Shown piece after piece: positions 10,702-20,406 of a stretch of 64,000 bases of DNA; the first letter of the stretch is position 1; each line of letters starts with the position of its first letter. The translations under genes and the position numbers were made by a program. The notes below the pieces were generated by a model. It was not told where the DNA came from, did no database searches, and worked only from the letters and a program-made list of their open reading frames with translations. Source of the stretch: Nocardia puris (GTDB lineage: Bacteria; Actinomycetota; Actinomycetes; Mycobacteriales; Mycobacteriaceae); the NCBI RefSeq assembly GCF_003315035.1, contig NZ_QNRE01000010.1, forward strand, positions 186,001-250,000, in the 5' to 3' direction.

Positions 10702-11859
10702 ATGCGTGCCGCTGTTGTCACCGATACGAAGTTCTCGGTCGAGCGGCGGCCGACGCCGCAGCCGGGCCGGGGGCAGGTGCTGCTGAATGTGCTGCGGTGC
10801 GGGATCTGCGGATCGGATCTGCACGCGCGCGCCCACGCCGACGAGATGGCCGACCTGGCGGCGGCGAGCGGATACGACGAGTTCATGCGCGCCGAGCACA
10901 GCGTGGTGCTCGGACACGAATTCAGCGGCGAGGTGGTCGATTACGGGCCCGGGTGTCGCAAGCGGTGGCGGCCGGGCACGAAAGTCGTTGCACTGCCGAT
11001 TCTCCGGGAGTCCGGGAAACCCCAGCTGATCGGCCTGTCGCCCGCCGCGCCCGGCGCCTACGCCGAGCAGGTCGTGGTGCAGGAATCCATGACGATGCCG
11101 GTGCCGAACGGGCTCTCGGCCGAACTCGCCGCGTTCACCGAACCGATGGCGGTGGCCTGGCACGCGGTGCGCAAGGGGCAGGTCGGCAAGGGGCGGCCCG
11201 CGTTCGTGATCGGTTGCGGGCCCATCGGTCTGGCCGTGATCAGCATGCTGAAGGCGGCGGGCGTGCGCACCGTGGTGGCCAGCGATTTCTCGCCGCGCCG
11301 CCGGGACCTGGCGGCGGCGTGCGGTGCGGACGTCGTGGTGGACCCGGCCGTCGAATCACCGTGGGAGGCGGGGCCGAAGCCGCGGATCGGCGGCGCCACC
11401 GACCTGCTCACCCTGGCCTTCGACACCATGGAGCAGCTGCGGCGCATCCCGAACCTGCCCTGGTGGTACGTCTTCCGCGCGGCGGGCGCACTGGGGGCCG
11501 CGCCGACGGGGCCGGTGATCTTCGAATGCGTCGGCGTACCGGGGGTGATCGACCAGATCATCGCCGCCGCGCCGCCGAGTTCGCGCGTGGTGGTGGTCGG
11601 AGTGTGCATGGAGACCGACCGTTTCCACCCGGCGCTGGCCGTCAACAAGGAGATCGAGTTGCGCTTCGCCCTCGGGTACGACCCCGGGGAGTTCCGCGAC
11701 ACCCTGCACATGATCGCGGACGGAAAGGTCGACCCGCGCCCGCTGCTGACGGGGACGGTGGGGTTGGCGGGTGTGGCGAATGCCTTTGACGCCCTCGCGA
11801 ATCCGGAGCATCACGCGAAGATTCTGATCGATCCGGGGAGCGGTGCGCTGGAACCGTGA
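10702..11859 (+). CDS. Zinc-binding alcohol dehydrogenase family protein
   Basis: 385-residue medium-chain dehydrogenase/reductase. The N-terminal catalytic domain has the zinc-ligand pattern CGICGSDLH (about residues 34-42) and GHEFSGEVVDYG; the Rossmann domain has VIGCGPIGLAVISMLKAAG. These are the marks of alcohol, sorbitol or threonine dehydrogenase relatives that oxidise an alcohol with NAD(P)+. The usual structural-zinc cluster of four cysteines is not obvious: the region after GHEFSGEV runs SPAAPGAYAEQV without them. An extended stretch near residues 230-265 (PWEAGPKPRIGGATDLL...) is longer than usual. The ATG at 10702 follows CAGGAGTGCCC. The substrate is unknown. Confidence 0.85.
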   Translation: MRAAVVTDTKFSVERRPTPQPGRGQVLLNVLRCGICGSDLHARAHADEMADLAAASGYDEFMRAEHSVVLGHEFSGEVVDYGPGCRKRWRPGTKVVALPILRESGKPQLIGLSPAAPGAYAEQVVVQESMTMPVPNGLSAELAAFTEPMAVAWHAVRKGQVGKGRPAFVIGCGPIGLAVISMLKAAGVRTVVASDFSPRRRDLAAACGADVVVDPAVESPWEAGPKPRIGGATDLLTLAFDTMEQLRRIPNLPWWYVFRAAGALGAAPTGPVIFECVGVPGVIDQIIAAAPPSSRVVVVGVCMETDRFHPALAVNKEIELRFALGYDPGEFRDTLHMIADGKVDPRPLLTGTVGLAGVANAFDALANPEHHAKILIDPGSGALEP

Positions 11860-11919
11860 GGTGCGACGGGGCGGATCGTCGCGTCGGCGTAGCTCCGGCG
11901 GGCTGCGCATCCGGTGAAT

Positions 11920-13458
11920 TCATCCCGGCGGCAACGCATCCAGAATCCCTTCGGCGCTGCGCGCGGCAGTCAGGCACGCGCGGGCGGTGAGCTGGTCGGC
12001 GAGCGGGTGGCGGGCGCGGTCGCGCCACTTGCGGACGGCGGCGAGGGCCTGGGTGCGCAGAGCGTCGAGGGGCACGTCGGCGGGTAGGTCGAGGCGCAGG
12101 TGCGGGGCTATGCCGGAGCCGCCGACGAGGCGGTGCAGTTCGGTGAGATCGGCCGGGGGCAGGGTGAGTTCGTCGGTGCGCAGGCGGCCCAGCAGGCGGA
12201 GTTCGGTAAAGCCGTGCACGTCGGCGAGGAGGTTGTGCACGCGCGGCAGCAGCCCGTCGGCGGAGGTGCCAGGGTAGGCGGTGATCACCCTGGCCAGCGC
12301 GGCCAGCGCCGAGTGCGCCTTCAATTGGTCGGCGCGCTGGCCGAATTGGACGTCGAGCACCGACCGCAACTCGTCCACTCCGCTGCGGGCGGTGAGTTCC
12401 GCTGCGAGCGCGGCGGAATCGCGCACCCCGAGACGAATCAGCGTGACCGCCATGCGAATACCGAACATGCCGAAACGTTCGGCCAGCTGAGCTCGCAGCT
12501 CGGCGGGCACCGGCAGCGCTGTGTCGTTGTGCGCGAAGCGATCCGCCGAGAGCATCGCCACGGCGAGATCGTCCACCGGCACACCGGCCAGCGCCTGGAA
12601 CGCGGCGAACTCCTGCTGGCGCAGCGTGGCGGCGGCGAACGCCAGCAGACCGGCCACCGGAATCACCGCCTGGCACAAGCCGGTTCGCTCCAGTTCGGTC
12701 GCGAAACGAGTGGCGACGTCGCGGGCGGAATGCAGGGCGTCGATGCGGCCCGCGCCGATCTCGTCGGCACGGGAGACCACGCCGATCACGCCGAGCGGAC
12801 CCGCCGGAGCCGAATCATCCTGCTGCGCGGCGGTTCCCGCACCGATGCGCTCCAGGAACCGCACGTCGGTGGCGTCGAGCCTGCGCAGCAGGTAGACCAC
12901 CGCGTCGGCACCCGGCACCGCCACGTGCTCGGTGTCGTCCTCGTCGTCGGGGGTGAGCAGCCGGGCGGTGCGCCGCGACACCTCCCGCGACAGCGACGAC
13001 GTGCCCGGCGTATCGATGATCGTGGTCTGCGCCAGCGTCGAGGCCGGCCACTCCACCTCGAGGTGGTCCACGTCGCGCGGGCCCGCCACGTCCCAGGCCA
13101 ACCCGCTCAGGTCGAAGGTCAACCCGCCCGCGCCCCGGCGCACCACCACATTGGCGCGCGCCCCGTCGGCGGCGTACGCGGTGACGCTCGGCGTGGGACC
13201 GCCCCGGTACCAGGTGACCACGCGGGTGCATTCCGTCGCGTCGGTCGGGGCGATGTCCTGCCCCACCAGCGCGTTCAGCAGCGTCGACTTGCCCGCCTTG
13301 AGCGAGCCCGCCAGCGCCACGCGCAGCGGCTGATCCAGGCGGCGGGCGCAGTCGGCCAGCAGCGCGCGGGGGCGCGGCTCGCTCGCGAAGGAGCGCGCGG
13401 CCGCACCGATCAGCGCGTGCGCCGCGCCGACCAGACCGGGGGCCGGCCGCGTTGTCAT
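11920..13458 (-). CDS. iniC: Dynamin-like GTPase, IniC-type
   Basis: 512-residue GTPase, third gene of the iniBAC operon. The P-loop GSLKAGKST lies at residues 51-59, the switch-I threonine in DATECTRVV, and the G3 motif in TIIDTPGTSSLSREV (about residue 153). The C-terminal half is helical and poor in recognisable motifs. In mycobacteria, iniBAC is induced by cell-wall-active drugs such as isoniazid and ethambutol, and IniA is a membrane-remodelling bacterial dynamin; IniC is its paralogue. The start ATG lies 28 bases after the iniA stop. Assignment rests on order, GTPase motifs and length; confident at family level. Confidence 0.87.
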   Translation of the reverse strand: MTTRPAPGLVGAAHALIGAAARSFASEPRPRALLADCARRLDQPLRVALAGSLKAGKSTLLNALVGQDIAPTDATECTRVVTWYRGGPTPSVTAYAADGARANVVVRRGAGGLTFDLSGLAWDVAGPRDVDHLEVEWPASTLAQTTIIDTPGTSSLSREVSRRTARLLTPDDEDDTEHVAVPGADAVVYLLRRLDATDVRFLERIGAGTAAQQDDSAPAGPLGVIGVVSRADEIGAGRIDALHSARDVATRFATELERTGLCQAVIPVAGLLAFAAATLRQQEFAAFQALAGVPVDDLAVAMLSADRFAHNDTALPVPAELRAQLAERFGMFGIRMAVTLIRLGVRDSAALAAELTARSGVDELRSVLDVQFGQRADQLKAHSALAALARVITAYPGTSADGLLPRVHNLLADVHGFTELRLLGRLRTDELTLPPADLTELHRLVGGSGIAPHLRLDLPADVPLDALRTQALAAVRKWRDRARHPLADQLTARACLTAARSAEGILDALPPG

Positions 13459-13486
13459 CGCGCGCTCGAACGGCGTGTCGTCGTGA

Positions 13487-15331
13487 TCACCCGGCTACCG
13501 TACCGGCGGCTCCCGGGACGGCGTCGGCGTAGCGGCGCAGTTCGGCGACCACCCGCAACTGACGCTCCAGCTCCGCGCAGCGCTCGGCGCGGCGGGCGGT
13601 CTCCATGGTGGCCGCCTCCTGCGCGGCGCGCAGCGAGTCCTCCAGGGAACGCAGGCTGCGCTCGGCCACCCCGGCGTAGTGGTCGCGCAGCGCGCGGTGG
13701 ATGCGGTGCAGGCGGTCCTTGGACTCTTTGCCCGCCTGGAAGGCGACATCGTCGACGAAGCGGCGCACCGCGTTCTTCGCCTCCGCGCGGCGGCGCGCCA
13801 GCCTGGCCTGTTTGTCGTCGCGGAAAGCCTTGCCGCCCACGATGACTCCCGCGCCCAGCGAGATCGGGTTCAGCATCGCCAGCCCGGCGAACGTGCTGGC
13901 CAGGCCGACCATCAGCACGCCGCCGTAGGAGCCGCGCAGGCCGACCAGGACCTTGCTGGTGAACCCGATGTCGGGCTCGAGATCGGCGAGGGTGCCCGAT
14001 CCGGCGCGGCTGTCGCCGTCGTCCAGGCCGGCGCGCACATCGGGCAGATCGACCGCGCCGACGTGGGCGAAGTGCTCACCGACGCGTTCGGCCAGCTGCA
14101 CCGCCCGCTTGTGCGTCCACAGCAGGTTGTCACCGAGCGCGGAATCGACTGTCTCGGCGAGCCATTCGGCGATCGCGTCCCAGTGCCTGCCGGGATCGTG
14201 GCCGTCGATCCACTCCTCGCCGGTGCGGGTGATGCCGCGCAGCCGGTCGCGCAGATCGTGGTCCACATCGCCCGCGAGGTCGGTGATGCCGTCGGCGAGG
14301 GTCTGCTGCCAGGTGGCGGTGCGGCGGTGCAGATCCTCGGCGGCGGCCTTCGCGCCGGTGAGTTCGCCGATCGCGGCCGCGGCCTGCTCCGGATCACGCA
14401 GCGCGACAAGTTCGCTGCCCAAGGTGAGCGCGAGATGTTCTGCGGCGGCATGGATGTCGCGCGCGACGGCGGCGCGGGTTGCGGCCATGTCGCGGGCGAC
14501 GACCTGCTCGCGCAGGAACTGGTACAGCGTGCCGAAGCCGGATTCGGCGCCGAGGCGCGGGTCCTGGGTGCGCATGGCGTGGGTGCGCAGCAGCGAGGAG
14601 ACCGGGATGATCGGCACGTCGAGGCCGGCGCGGTCCAGGTGGGCGCGGTCGGCGTCGAGGACGCGGCGCCAGTGCGGGTACAGGTCGATCTTGGTGAGCA
14701 CCAGGGCAACCGTGGGGCACAGTTCGCGCACCTGGCGCAAGAAGGAGAGTTCGGGCTCGGTGAGTTCGGTGGACGCGTCGGAGATGATCAGCACCGCGTC
14801 GGCCGCCGGTACCATGCCGAGAACCGTTGACACACCGGCATTTCCATGACCGCCGACGCCGGGGGTGTCGACCAGGACGATGCCGTCGGCCAGCAGGGGA
14901 TTCGGCAGCTGGATCTCGAGGCGCGTCACGCGGCGGCCCTCGGCGAGCGGGGTGCGCGCGTCGACGGCGCCCGTCTCGTCGACCGGGACCGCCACCCGGG
15001 CCTCCGGGCCGCCGCCATGCGGATCGGCGAGTACCAGGTGGGCGTCGGCTTCCGCGCCGTGCGCGAGCACCGCCGGGACCACGGTGGTGGCGTCATCGCC
15101 CACCGCGCAGATGTCGACGTTGAGCAGAGCGTTGACGAACCGGCTCTTGCCCTGCCCCACCTGTCCGGCGATCACGATCCGCCGCCGAGGATCCCGCACC
15201 CGCTCCACCGCCGCCCCCAACCGCGCCACCAGATCCCCCCGCCCCACGGCGCGCGCCACCGTCGCCGCTTCCCCCAAGACCGAAAGCAACGGCACGGCAG
15301 GCGCTTTCGTCACCGCGACAGGAGCAACCAT
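13487..15331 (-). CDS. iniA: Dynamin-like GTPase, IniA-type
   Basis: 614-residue bacterial dynamin-like protein. GTPase motifs: P-loop GQVGQGKS at residues 56-63, the switch-I threonines in GDDATTVV, G3 as LVDTPGVGGHGN, G4-like LTKID. A hydrophobic patch near residues 470-505 (YGGVLMVGLASTFAGLAML, then LGAGVIVGG) fits the membrane-inserting paddle of this family; long coiled helices follow (ERSLRSLEDSLRAAQEAATMETARRAE). Known M. tuberculosis IniA mediates GTP-driven membrane fission and drug tolerance. It is the middle gene of iniB-iniA-iniC, 155 bases behind iniB. Confidence 0.9.
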   Translation of the reverse strand: MVAPVAVTKAPAVPLLSVLGEAATVARAVGRGDLVARLGAAVERVRDPRRRIVIAGQVGQGKSRFVNALLNVDICAVGDDATTVVPAVLAHGAEADAHLVLADPHGGGPEARVAVPVDETGAVDARTPLAEGRRVTRLEIQLPNPLLADGIVLVDTPGVGGHGNAGVSTVLGMVPAADAVLIISDASTELTEPELSFLRQVRELCPTVALVLTKIDLYPHWRRVLDADRAHLDRAGLDVPIIPVSSLLRTHAMRTQDPRLGAESGFGTLYQFLREQVVARDMAATRAAVARDIHAAAEHLALTLGSELVALRDPEQAAAAIGELTGAKAAAEDLHRRTATWQQTLADGITDLAGDVDHDLRDRLRGITRTGEEWIDGHDPGRHWDAIAEWLAETVDSALGDNLLWTHKRAVQLAERVGEHFAHVGAVDLPDVRAGLDDGDSRAGSGTLADLEPDIGFTSKVLVGLRGSYGGVLMVGLASTFAGLAMLNPISLGAGVIVGGKAFRDDKQARLARRRAEAKNAVRRFVDDVAFQAGKESKDRLHRIHRALRDHYAGVAERSLRSLEDSLRAAQEAATMETARRAERCAELERQLRVVAELRRYADAVPGAAGTVAG

Positions 15332-15486
15332 CTCACCCGACCTCTTTCATTGTTGCGAGAACTGCTGGCGGACAGGGTCTTGCGTGCGCGCTCGGCGTGC
15401 GACCCCACCCGCTCGCTCCGGGGCGCCCGGGTGGGTGCTCGTGGAGGCGAGGCGGGTGGGGTGCATGGGTGGGGCCTTCCGGTGGG

Positions 15487-18303
15487 TCAGTTGAGGAAGG
15501 AGTCGGTGGAGAGGTCGGCGGAGGCGCCGGTGTCCATCGACGTGTCGGTGTCGGCGAACAGCGAGGTGTCCGTGGTGCCGAGGGTGTCGAAGCCGGAGCC
15601 GAAGGCACCCGAGACGTCCAGGGAGGACCAGGTGTTCGCGGTGGAGTCGAGGGCGCCTTGGGCCGAACCACCTGCGGCGGCACCGGTATTCGCGGTCGCG
15701 CCGATACCGGTGGTGAGGCCCGCGCCCGCATCCGCAGCAGCACCGGCACCGGTCGACAGGCCACCGGCCGCACCGCCGACCGCACCCGCGCCACCGTCGA
15801 TACCCGCCGAGAGGACTCCACCCGCGCCACCTGCCGCGCTGCCATCGAAGGCGCCGCCGAGGCCGGTCGACAGGCCGCCGGCCGCACCGCCGACCGCACC
15901 CGCGCCGCCCTCCAACGCGCCACCGATGCCGGTCGACAGACCCGCCCCGGCTTCCGCGGCACCGCCGATACCGGTCGAGAGCCCGGCACCGGCCTGGCCC
16001 GCGGCATCGAGGCCGGCCGACAGACCGCCGTCCAGCGTGCCGCCGAGGCCGCCCGCCGCCTGCGCGCCACCCTCCAACGCACCGGTCAGGCCACCGGAGA
16101 GCTCCGCGCCCGCGTCGGCCGCCGCACCGAGCCCGGCGGTCAGACCCGCACCCGCGTCGAACGCGCCGCCGAGTCCCGATTCCAGACCGGCACCCAGCTC
16201 GCCGGCCGCGCCGGCCGCGATATCGGCGCCCGCCTGCGCGCCCGCGCCGAGACCCGTTTCGAGTCCGGAGGCAAACTCACCACCGGCCGCGATCGAGCCG
16301 GAAAGCCCTGTCTCCAAACCGGTTCCGGCCGCACCGCCACCGATGCCGGCCACACCGCCGACCAGCCCCTGCCATCCACCGCCCAACTCCGCGCCGCCCT
16401 GCGCCCCACCGGCCAGCGCACCGCCGAGCTCACTGCTCAACCCGCCACCGATCTCGGCGCCGGCCCCGAGCACGGTCCCCAGCCCGGCCGACACACTCGA
16501 TTCGAGTCCACCCCCGGCCTGCCCGCCGACCGCACCGGAGACGCCACCGACCGCGTCGATACCACCGGAGACCCCGGCTCCGAACTCACTCCCGAGACTT
16601 CCGGCCGCCCCGAGCGCGCCTTCGGCCGCCGCACCGAGATCGGCACCCAGGCCGCCTCCGGCACCCACCGCACCGTCGAGCCCCGCACCGATTCCGGCCA
16701 CCGCCCCGAGCGCACCTTCGAGCCCCGCGCCACCTTCCGCAACGGCACCGAGCGCACCCTCGACCCCACCGGCGACCGCGCCCTCCACTCCGGCACCGAT
16801 TCCGGCCCCAGCCCCGAGCGCACCCTCGAGCCCGGACTCCACCGAACCGGCCGCACCGAGCGCGCCTTCCAGTCCCGCCCCGACACCACCGACCGCGCCA
16901 CCGATGCCGGCCGCGAGGTCTCCACCAAGACCACCCCCGACCTCGGCCACAGCACCGAGCGCACCCTCAACGCCCGCAACCGCACCCGAGGCCCCGCCTG
17001 CCCCCAACTCCCCACCCGCACCGAGCGCACCCTCGAGCGCACCCGAAAGACCAGCCCCCACACCGGCACCCGCGTCCACCGCACCTCCGACACCGGCCGC
17101 CAGATCTCCAGCCCCGGCGAGCGAACCTTCCAGCCCCGCACCGAGATTCGCCACCGCATCCACCGCGCCACCGAGGCCCGCCGTCAGGTCGCCGCCCGCG
17201 CCGAGCGCGCCCTCGACCGCGCCACCTACGCCAGCACCCAGACCGGCCGCCGCACCGAGCGAAGCTTCGACACCGGCTGCCAGATCACCAGCCGCGCCGA
17301 GCGCACCCTCCAGCCCCGCACCGATACCCGCAGCAGCGTCCGCACCGGCCTCCACAGCGCCGCCCACTCCCGCACCGATCCCGGCCGCCGCATCCCCCAC
17401 CACACCAAGCGCACCCTCGACCGCGCCACTCACGCCAGCGCCAATCCCCGCAGCAGCCCCCAGCGCTCCGCCAACTCCGGCCGTCACATCTCCCACCGCA
17501 CCGAGCGAACCCTCCAGCCCCGCACCGAGATTCGCCGCAGCGTCCACCGCACCGCCGACGGCGGCACCCACGCCGGCGCCGAGCCCGGCGGCCGCGTCTA
17601 CCGCACCGCCCAGGCCGGCCGTCACATCGCCGACCGCGCCGAGCCCGCCGTTCAATCCGGCACCCAGCCCCGCGCCGACGCCGGCGGCGGCGTCCACCGC
17701 GCCGCCGACCGTGGCACCCAGGCCGGCGCCCAACCCGGCGGTCAGGTCGGTCACCGCGCCGAGGGAGCCGCCCAGGGTCGCACCCAGGCCGGCGGCCGCG
17801 TCCACGCCCGCTTGGACCGCTCCGCCAAGGCCGGCGGTCACGTCGCCGACCACGTCGAGTGCGGCGTCCAGTCCCAGGTCCAGGCCGCCGCCCAGCCCCA
17901 GATCGATATCGGTTCCGCCGCCCAGCCCCAGGTCGATGTCAGTTCCACCACCCAGACCCAAGTCGATATCGGTGTTCACACCACCGCCGAGATCCACGCC
18001 GATTCCGGCGGTCAGGTCGGTGGCGGCGTCGATGCCGGCGGAGGCGGCAGCCCCCACCACGGCGGCCGCGGCGGCCGTGGCCGTGGTGGCGGCGCCCGCG
18101 GCGATGATGGCGGAGAGCTGGGAGCCGCCGGCGACGAGGGCCGATTCGGCGACCATGGGGGCGCAGGCGGCGATGTCTTCGGGCGTCACCTCACAGAGGC
18201 CCGCCGCGGCCAACGCGCCCTCGGGGTTCGCGCAGTAACCCACCGCGGCTTCGCGGTCGCGCAGCAGGCCGAGGATGAACTCGAGAATCGCGTTGGGAGT
18301 CAT
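15487..18303 (-). CDS. iniB: IniB-like Gly/Ala-repeat protein
   Basis: 938 residues. An N-terminal domain of about 100 residues (MTPNAILEFILGLLRDREAA, then ANPEGALAAAGLCEVTPEDI) is typical of IniB. Almost all the rest is a low-complexity array of Gly/Ala/Leu/Val units of about 15-30 residues such as GAGLEGALGAVGDVTAGLGG, with short LGLGGGTDIDLG repeats near residues 110-150. It is about twice as long as I remember for mycobacterial IniB (about 480). A cell-wall or envelope role is inferred from the operon. The repeat composition leaves two other long frames open on the plus strand; these are shadows. The start ATG at 18303 has CCAGGAGATGATGCACG upstream. Confidence 0.88.
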   Translation of the reverse strand: MTPNAILEFILGLLRDREAAVGYCANPEGALAAAGLCEVTPEDIAACAPMVAESALVAGGSQLSAIIAAGAATTATAAAAAVVGAAASAGIDAATDLTAGIGVDLGGGVNTDIDLGLGGGTDIDLGLGGGTDIDLGLGGGLDLGLDAALDVVGDVTAGLGGAVQAGVDAAAGLGATLGGSLGAVTDLTAGLGAGLGATVGGAVDAAAGVGAGLGAGLNGGLGAVGDVTAGLGGAVDAAAGLGAGVGAAVGGAVDAAANLGAGLEGSLGAVGDVTAGVGGALGAAAGIGAGVSGAVEGALGVVGDAAAGIGAGVGGAVEAGADAAAGIGAGLEGALGAAGDLAAGVEASLGAAAGLGAGVGGAVEGALGAGGDLTAGLGGAVDAVANLGAGLEGSLAGAGDLAAGVGGAVDAGAGVGAGLSGALEGALGAGGELGAGGASGAVAGVEGALGAVAEVGGGLGGDLAAGIGGAVGGVGAGLEGALGAAGSVESGLEGALGAGAGIGAGVEGAVAGGVEGALGAVAEGGAGLEGALGAVAGIGAGLDGAVGAGGGLGADLGAAAEGALGAAGSLGSEFGAGVSGGIDAVGGVSGAVGGQAGGGLESSVSAGLGTVLGAGAEIGGGLSSELGGALAGGAQGGAELGGGWQGLVGGVAGIGGGAAGTGLETGLSGSIAAGGEFASGLETGLGAGAQAGADIAAGAAGELGAGLESGLGGAFDAGAGLTAGLGAAADAGAELSGGLTGALEGGAQAAGGLGGTLDGGLSAGLDAAGQAGAGLSTGIGGAAEAGAGLSTGIGGALEGGAGAVGGAAGGLSTGLGGAFDGSAAGGAGGVLSAGIDGGAGAVGGAAGGLSTGAGAAADAGAGLTTGIGATANTGAAAGGSAQGALDSTANTWSSLDVSGAFGSGFDTLGTTDTSLFADTDTSMDTGASADLSTDSFLN

Positions 18304-18600
18304 CGTGCATCATCTCCTGGAATCGGCGGACCGGGCGATCCGCACTCGTTGGAATGCATTTCACGCTAGGCACGCATCGTGTTACGGAGAAACGGGGCGA
18401 ACCCCCACTCTTCGCCGGGGGCACACCGTTAGGGGGTTGCCCGGCATTAGGGGAATTTCCCCGAACCTGCCCCCAGAAGTAACGGCGGACACCCAGCAAC
18501 CGACAGATCGAACAAGTCGGCCGGACCACACGGCTTTCGCAGGACATGGCAACAGACAGCAGGGGCTACCGGGCCCCGGTCTCGGCGAAGAGGTTCACGA
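18304..18600. promoter_or_regulatory. Divergent promoter region, iniBAC / Hsp70-like operon
   Basis: About 300 bases between the divergent starts at 18303 and 18601. Both operons must be driven from here. It contains runs such as CCCCCACTC and GGGGGC but I see no clean palindromic operator. The LuxR-type regulator at 20396 is the nearest candidate to act on it. Confidence 0.5.
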
Positions 18601-20406
18601 ATGACACAGCGTCTGGCGCTCGGCATCACCGTCGGGTCGTCGAATTCGGTCGCGGTCGCGGCGGTGGGGGAGAACGGCACGGCGGAGGCCACGGGTGCGG
18701 TATCGACCCGCCCCAGCGTGCTCCGGCTGGCCGCCGACGAGCCGCCCGCTCTGGGCGCGGCCCGCGCGGGCAGGCATTCCGGCGACGTGGTGGTGGAGGG
18801 TTTCCTGGCCCGCGTCGGCGATCCGGTCGCGATGCTGGCCGAGGACGGGTCCGCGCACGCCGCGCACGATCTGGTCGCCACCGCCGTGACCTGCCTGATG
18901 GCCGAGGCCGCGCACCGCGAGGGCGCGGAGCCCACGGCCACCGTGGTCTGCCACCCGGCCTGGTGGTCGCGCCACACGGTCGACGTGCAGCGCGCCGCAC
19001 TCGAGGCCGCCGTCACCGGCGACGTCACGTTGGTCCCGGAGCCGATCGCCGCGGTGCGCTGGCTCGCCGCCGCGCACGGTCCGCTGGGCGACGGCGCGCT
19101 CGTCGTCGTGGATCTGGGCGCCACGGCCACCACCGTCTCGGTGGTGCGCACCGGCGCGCAGACCGCGCTGCTGGCCGCGCAGCACACCACCGAAGCCGCT
19201 GGCACGGAATTCGATCTGCTGACCATGCGCTATGTCCTGGCTAACGCGGTGCGCGGAAATGATTTCGACCCGTTCGATCCCGTGGTGGAACGGGAATTGT
19301 CGGTATTGCGCGACCGCTGCCGAAAAGCGAAAGAAGAGCTTTCCATCAATACCGCCACGGTGGTTCCGGTGCGGGTGGACCCGGCCGAGGAGGCGGGTGA
19401 ACGCGTCCGCTTGGTGCGCGACGAACTGGAGGAGCTGCTGCGCGGCCCGCTGCTGACGGCGGTGGAGTTGGTGCGCGAGGTGACCCGTCGCGCCGGCCTG
19501 GACGTCGCCGATCTCGGGCGCGTCCTGCTGACCGGCGGCGGGGGCGCGATTCCCCTTGCGGCCGAACTGATCTCGACGGAGTTCGGCCTGCCCGTCACCG
19601 CCGCGCCCGAGCCCGCCCACACCGCGGCGCGCGGCGCGGCCCTGCTGGCCGCCGACCTTCTCGACGCCGACGCGGCCGCCGCCGTCGCCATGCCGCTCGC
19701 GGCGCAAGCCGAGGCGGCCACCGTCCGGCTGCCCGCCGTCGAGCGCGACAACGGCGGCGCGACGCTGCCGACCGACCCCGAAGCCCCGCCCCGCAAGCCA
19801 TCGGGCGGCAAGCGGATCGCGATCGTGGCGGGCGCCGCGCTCGCGATCGGCCTGCTCGCGACGGGCACCGTCGCGATCGGCACCGGCGTGCAGTCCAGCC
19901 CGTCCCCGGCCTCGCCCACCCAGCAGACCACCGTCGCGACCGAGGCCGCCACACCGGGCGCACCCGACGCGGCGCCGACGGACGCACCGGCCGCGGAGCC
20001 CGTGTCCGGCCCAGCCGACCCGTCGAATCCGGCTGTGGCCCAGACCGGTTCGCCCGCGAGCGCCCCGCAGGGCTCGACCGGCGCTCCGACGGCGAACGAC
20101 CAGCCCGGCACCCAACAGCAGACGCCAGGCACCCCGGCCGCGCCGCCCCCGGCGCAGGGCCAGCAGCCCGCCCCGAGCCCGAATTCCCCTGCACCGCAAC
20201 CTCAACCGCAGCCTCAACCGCAGCCTCAGCCGCAACCCCAGCCCCAGCCCCAACCGCAACGCCCCGGCGGCACCGTCGGCGGTGCGGTCGAGGACGTCGT
20301 CGGCGGTGTGGGTGGCGTGGTCGGCGGCGTCGGCGAAGGCGTCGGCGGGGTCGTCGGCGGACTGGGCGGTGCAGTCGGCGACGTCCTCGGAGGCAATGGT
20401 GGCTGA
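18601..20406 (+). CDS. Hsp70-like ATPase domain with membrane anchor and Pro/Gln-rich tail
   Basis: 601 residues. Residues 1-350 resemble the actin/Hsp70 ATPase fold: GITVGSSNSVAVAAVG (phosphate 1), VVDLGATATTVSVV (phosphate 2), VLLTGGGGAIPLAAELI (adenosine). There is no Hsp70 substrate-binding domain; instead residues 404-428 form one transmembrane helix (IAIVAGAALAIGLLATGTVAI), then a Pro/Ser/Ala region, a PQPQ repeat near residues 530-556 and a Gly/Val tail (GGVGGVVGGVGEGVGG). The predicted layout is a cytoplasmic ATPase and an external tail, inferred only. The ATG at 18601 follows GAAGAGGTTCACGA. It overlaps the LuxR gene by 11 bases; two more proteins of this type lie at 22938 and 42501. 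Confidence 0.83.
   Translation: MTQRLALGITVGSSNSVAVAAVGENGTAEATGAVSTRPSVLRLAADEPPALGAARAGRHSGDVVVEGFLARVGDPVAMLAEDGSAHAAHDLVATAVTCLMAEAAHREGAEPTATVVCHPAWWSRHTVDVQRAALEAAVTGDVTLVPEPIAAVRWLAAAHGPLGDGALVVVDLGATATTVSVVRTGAQTALLAAQHTTEAAGTEFDLLTMRYVLANAVRGNDFDPFDPVVERELSVLRDRCRKAKEELSINTATVVPVRVDPAEEAGERVRLVRDELEELLRGPLLTAVELVREVTRRAGLDVADLGRVLLTGGGGAIPLAAELISTEFGLPVTAAPEPAHTAARGAALLAADLLDADAAAAVAMPLAAQAEAATVRLPAVERDNGGATLPTDPEAPPRKPSGGKRIAIVAGAALAIGLLATGTVAIGTGVQSSPSPASPTQQTTVATEAATPGAPDAAPTDAPAAEPVSGPADPSNPAVAQTGSPASAPQGSTGAPTANDQPGTQQQTPGTPAAPPPAQGQQPAPSPNSPAPQPQPQPQPQPQPQPQPQPQPQRPGGTVGGAVEDVVGGVGGVVGGVGEGVGGVVGGLGGAVGDVLGGNGG

Noticed and set aside
14846..18369. Plus-strand open frames of 1130 and 990 residues across the iniB region
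   Set aside because: They mirror the Gly/Ala repeats of iniB read from the other strand; they are Pro/Arg-rich, lack ribosome sites and family features, and iniB has the right start, N-terminal domain and operon.
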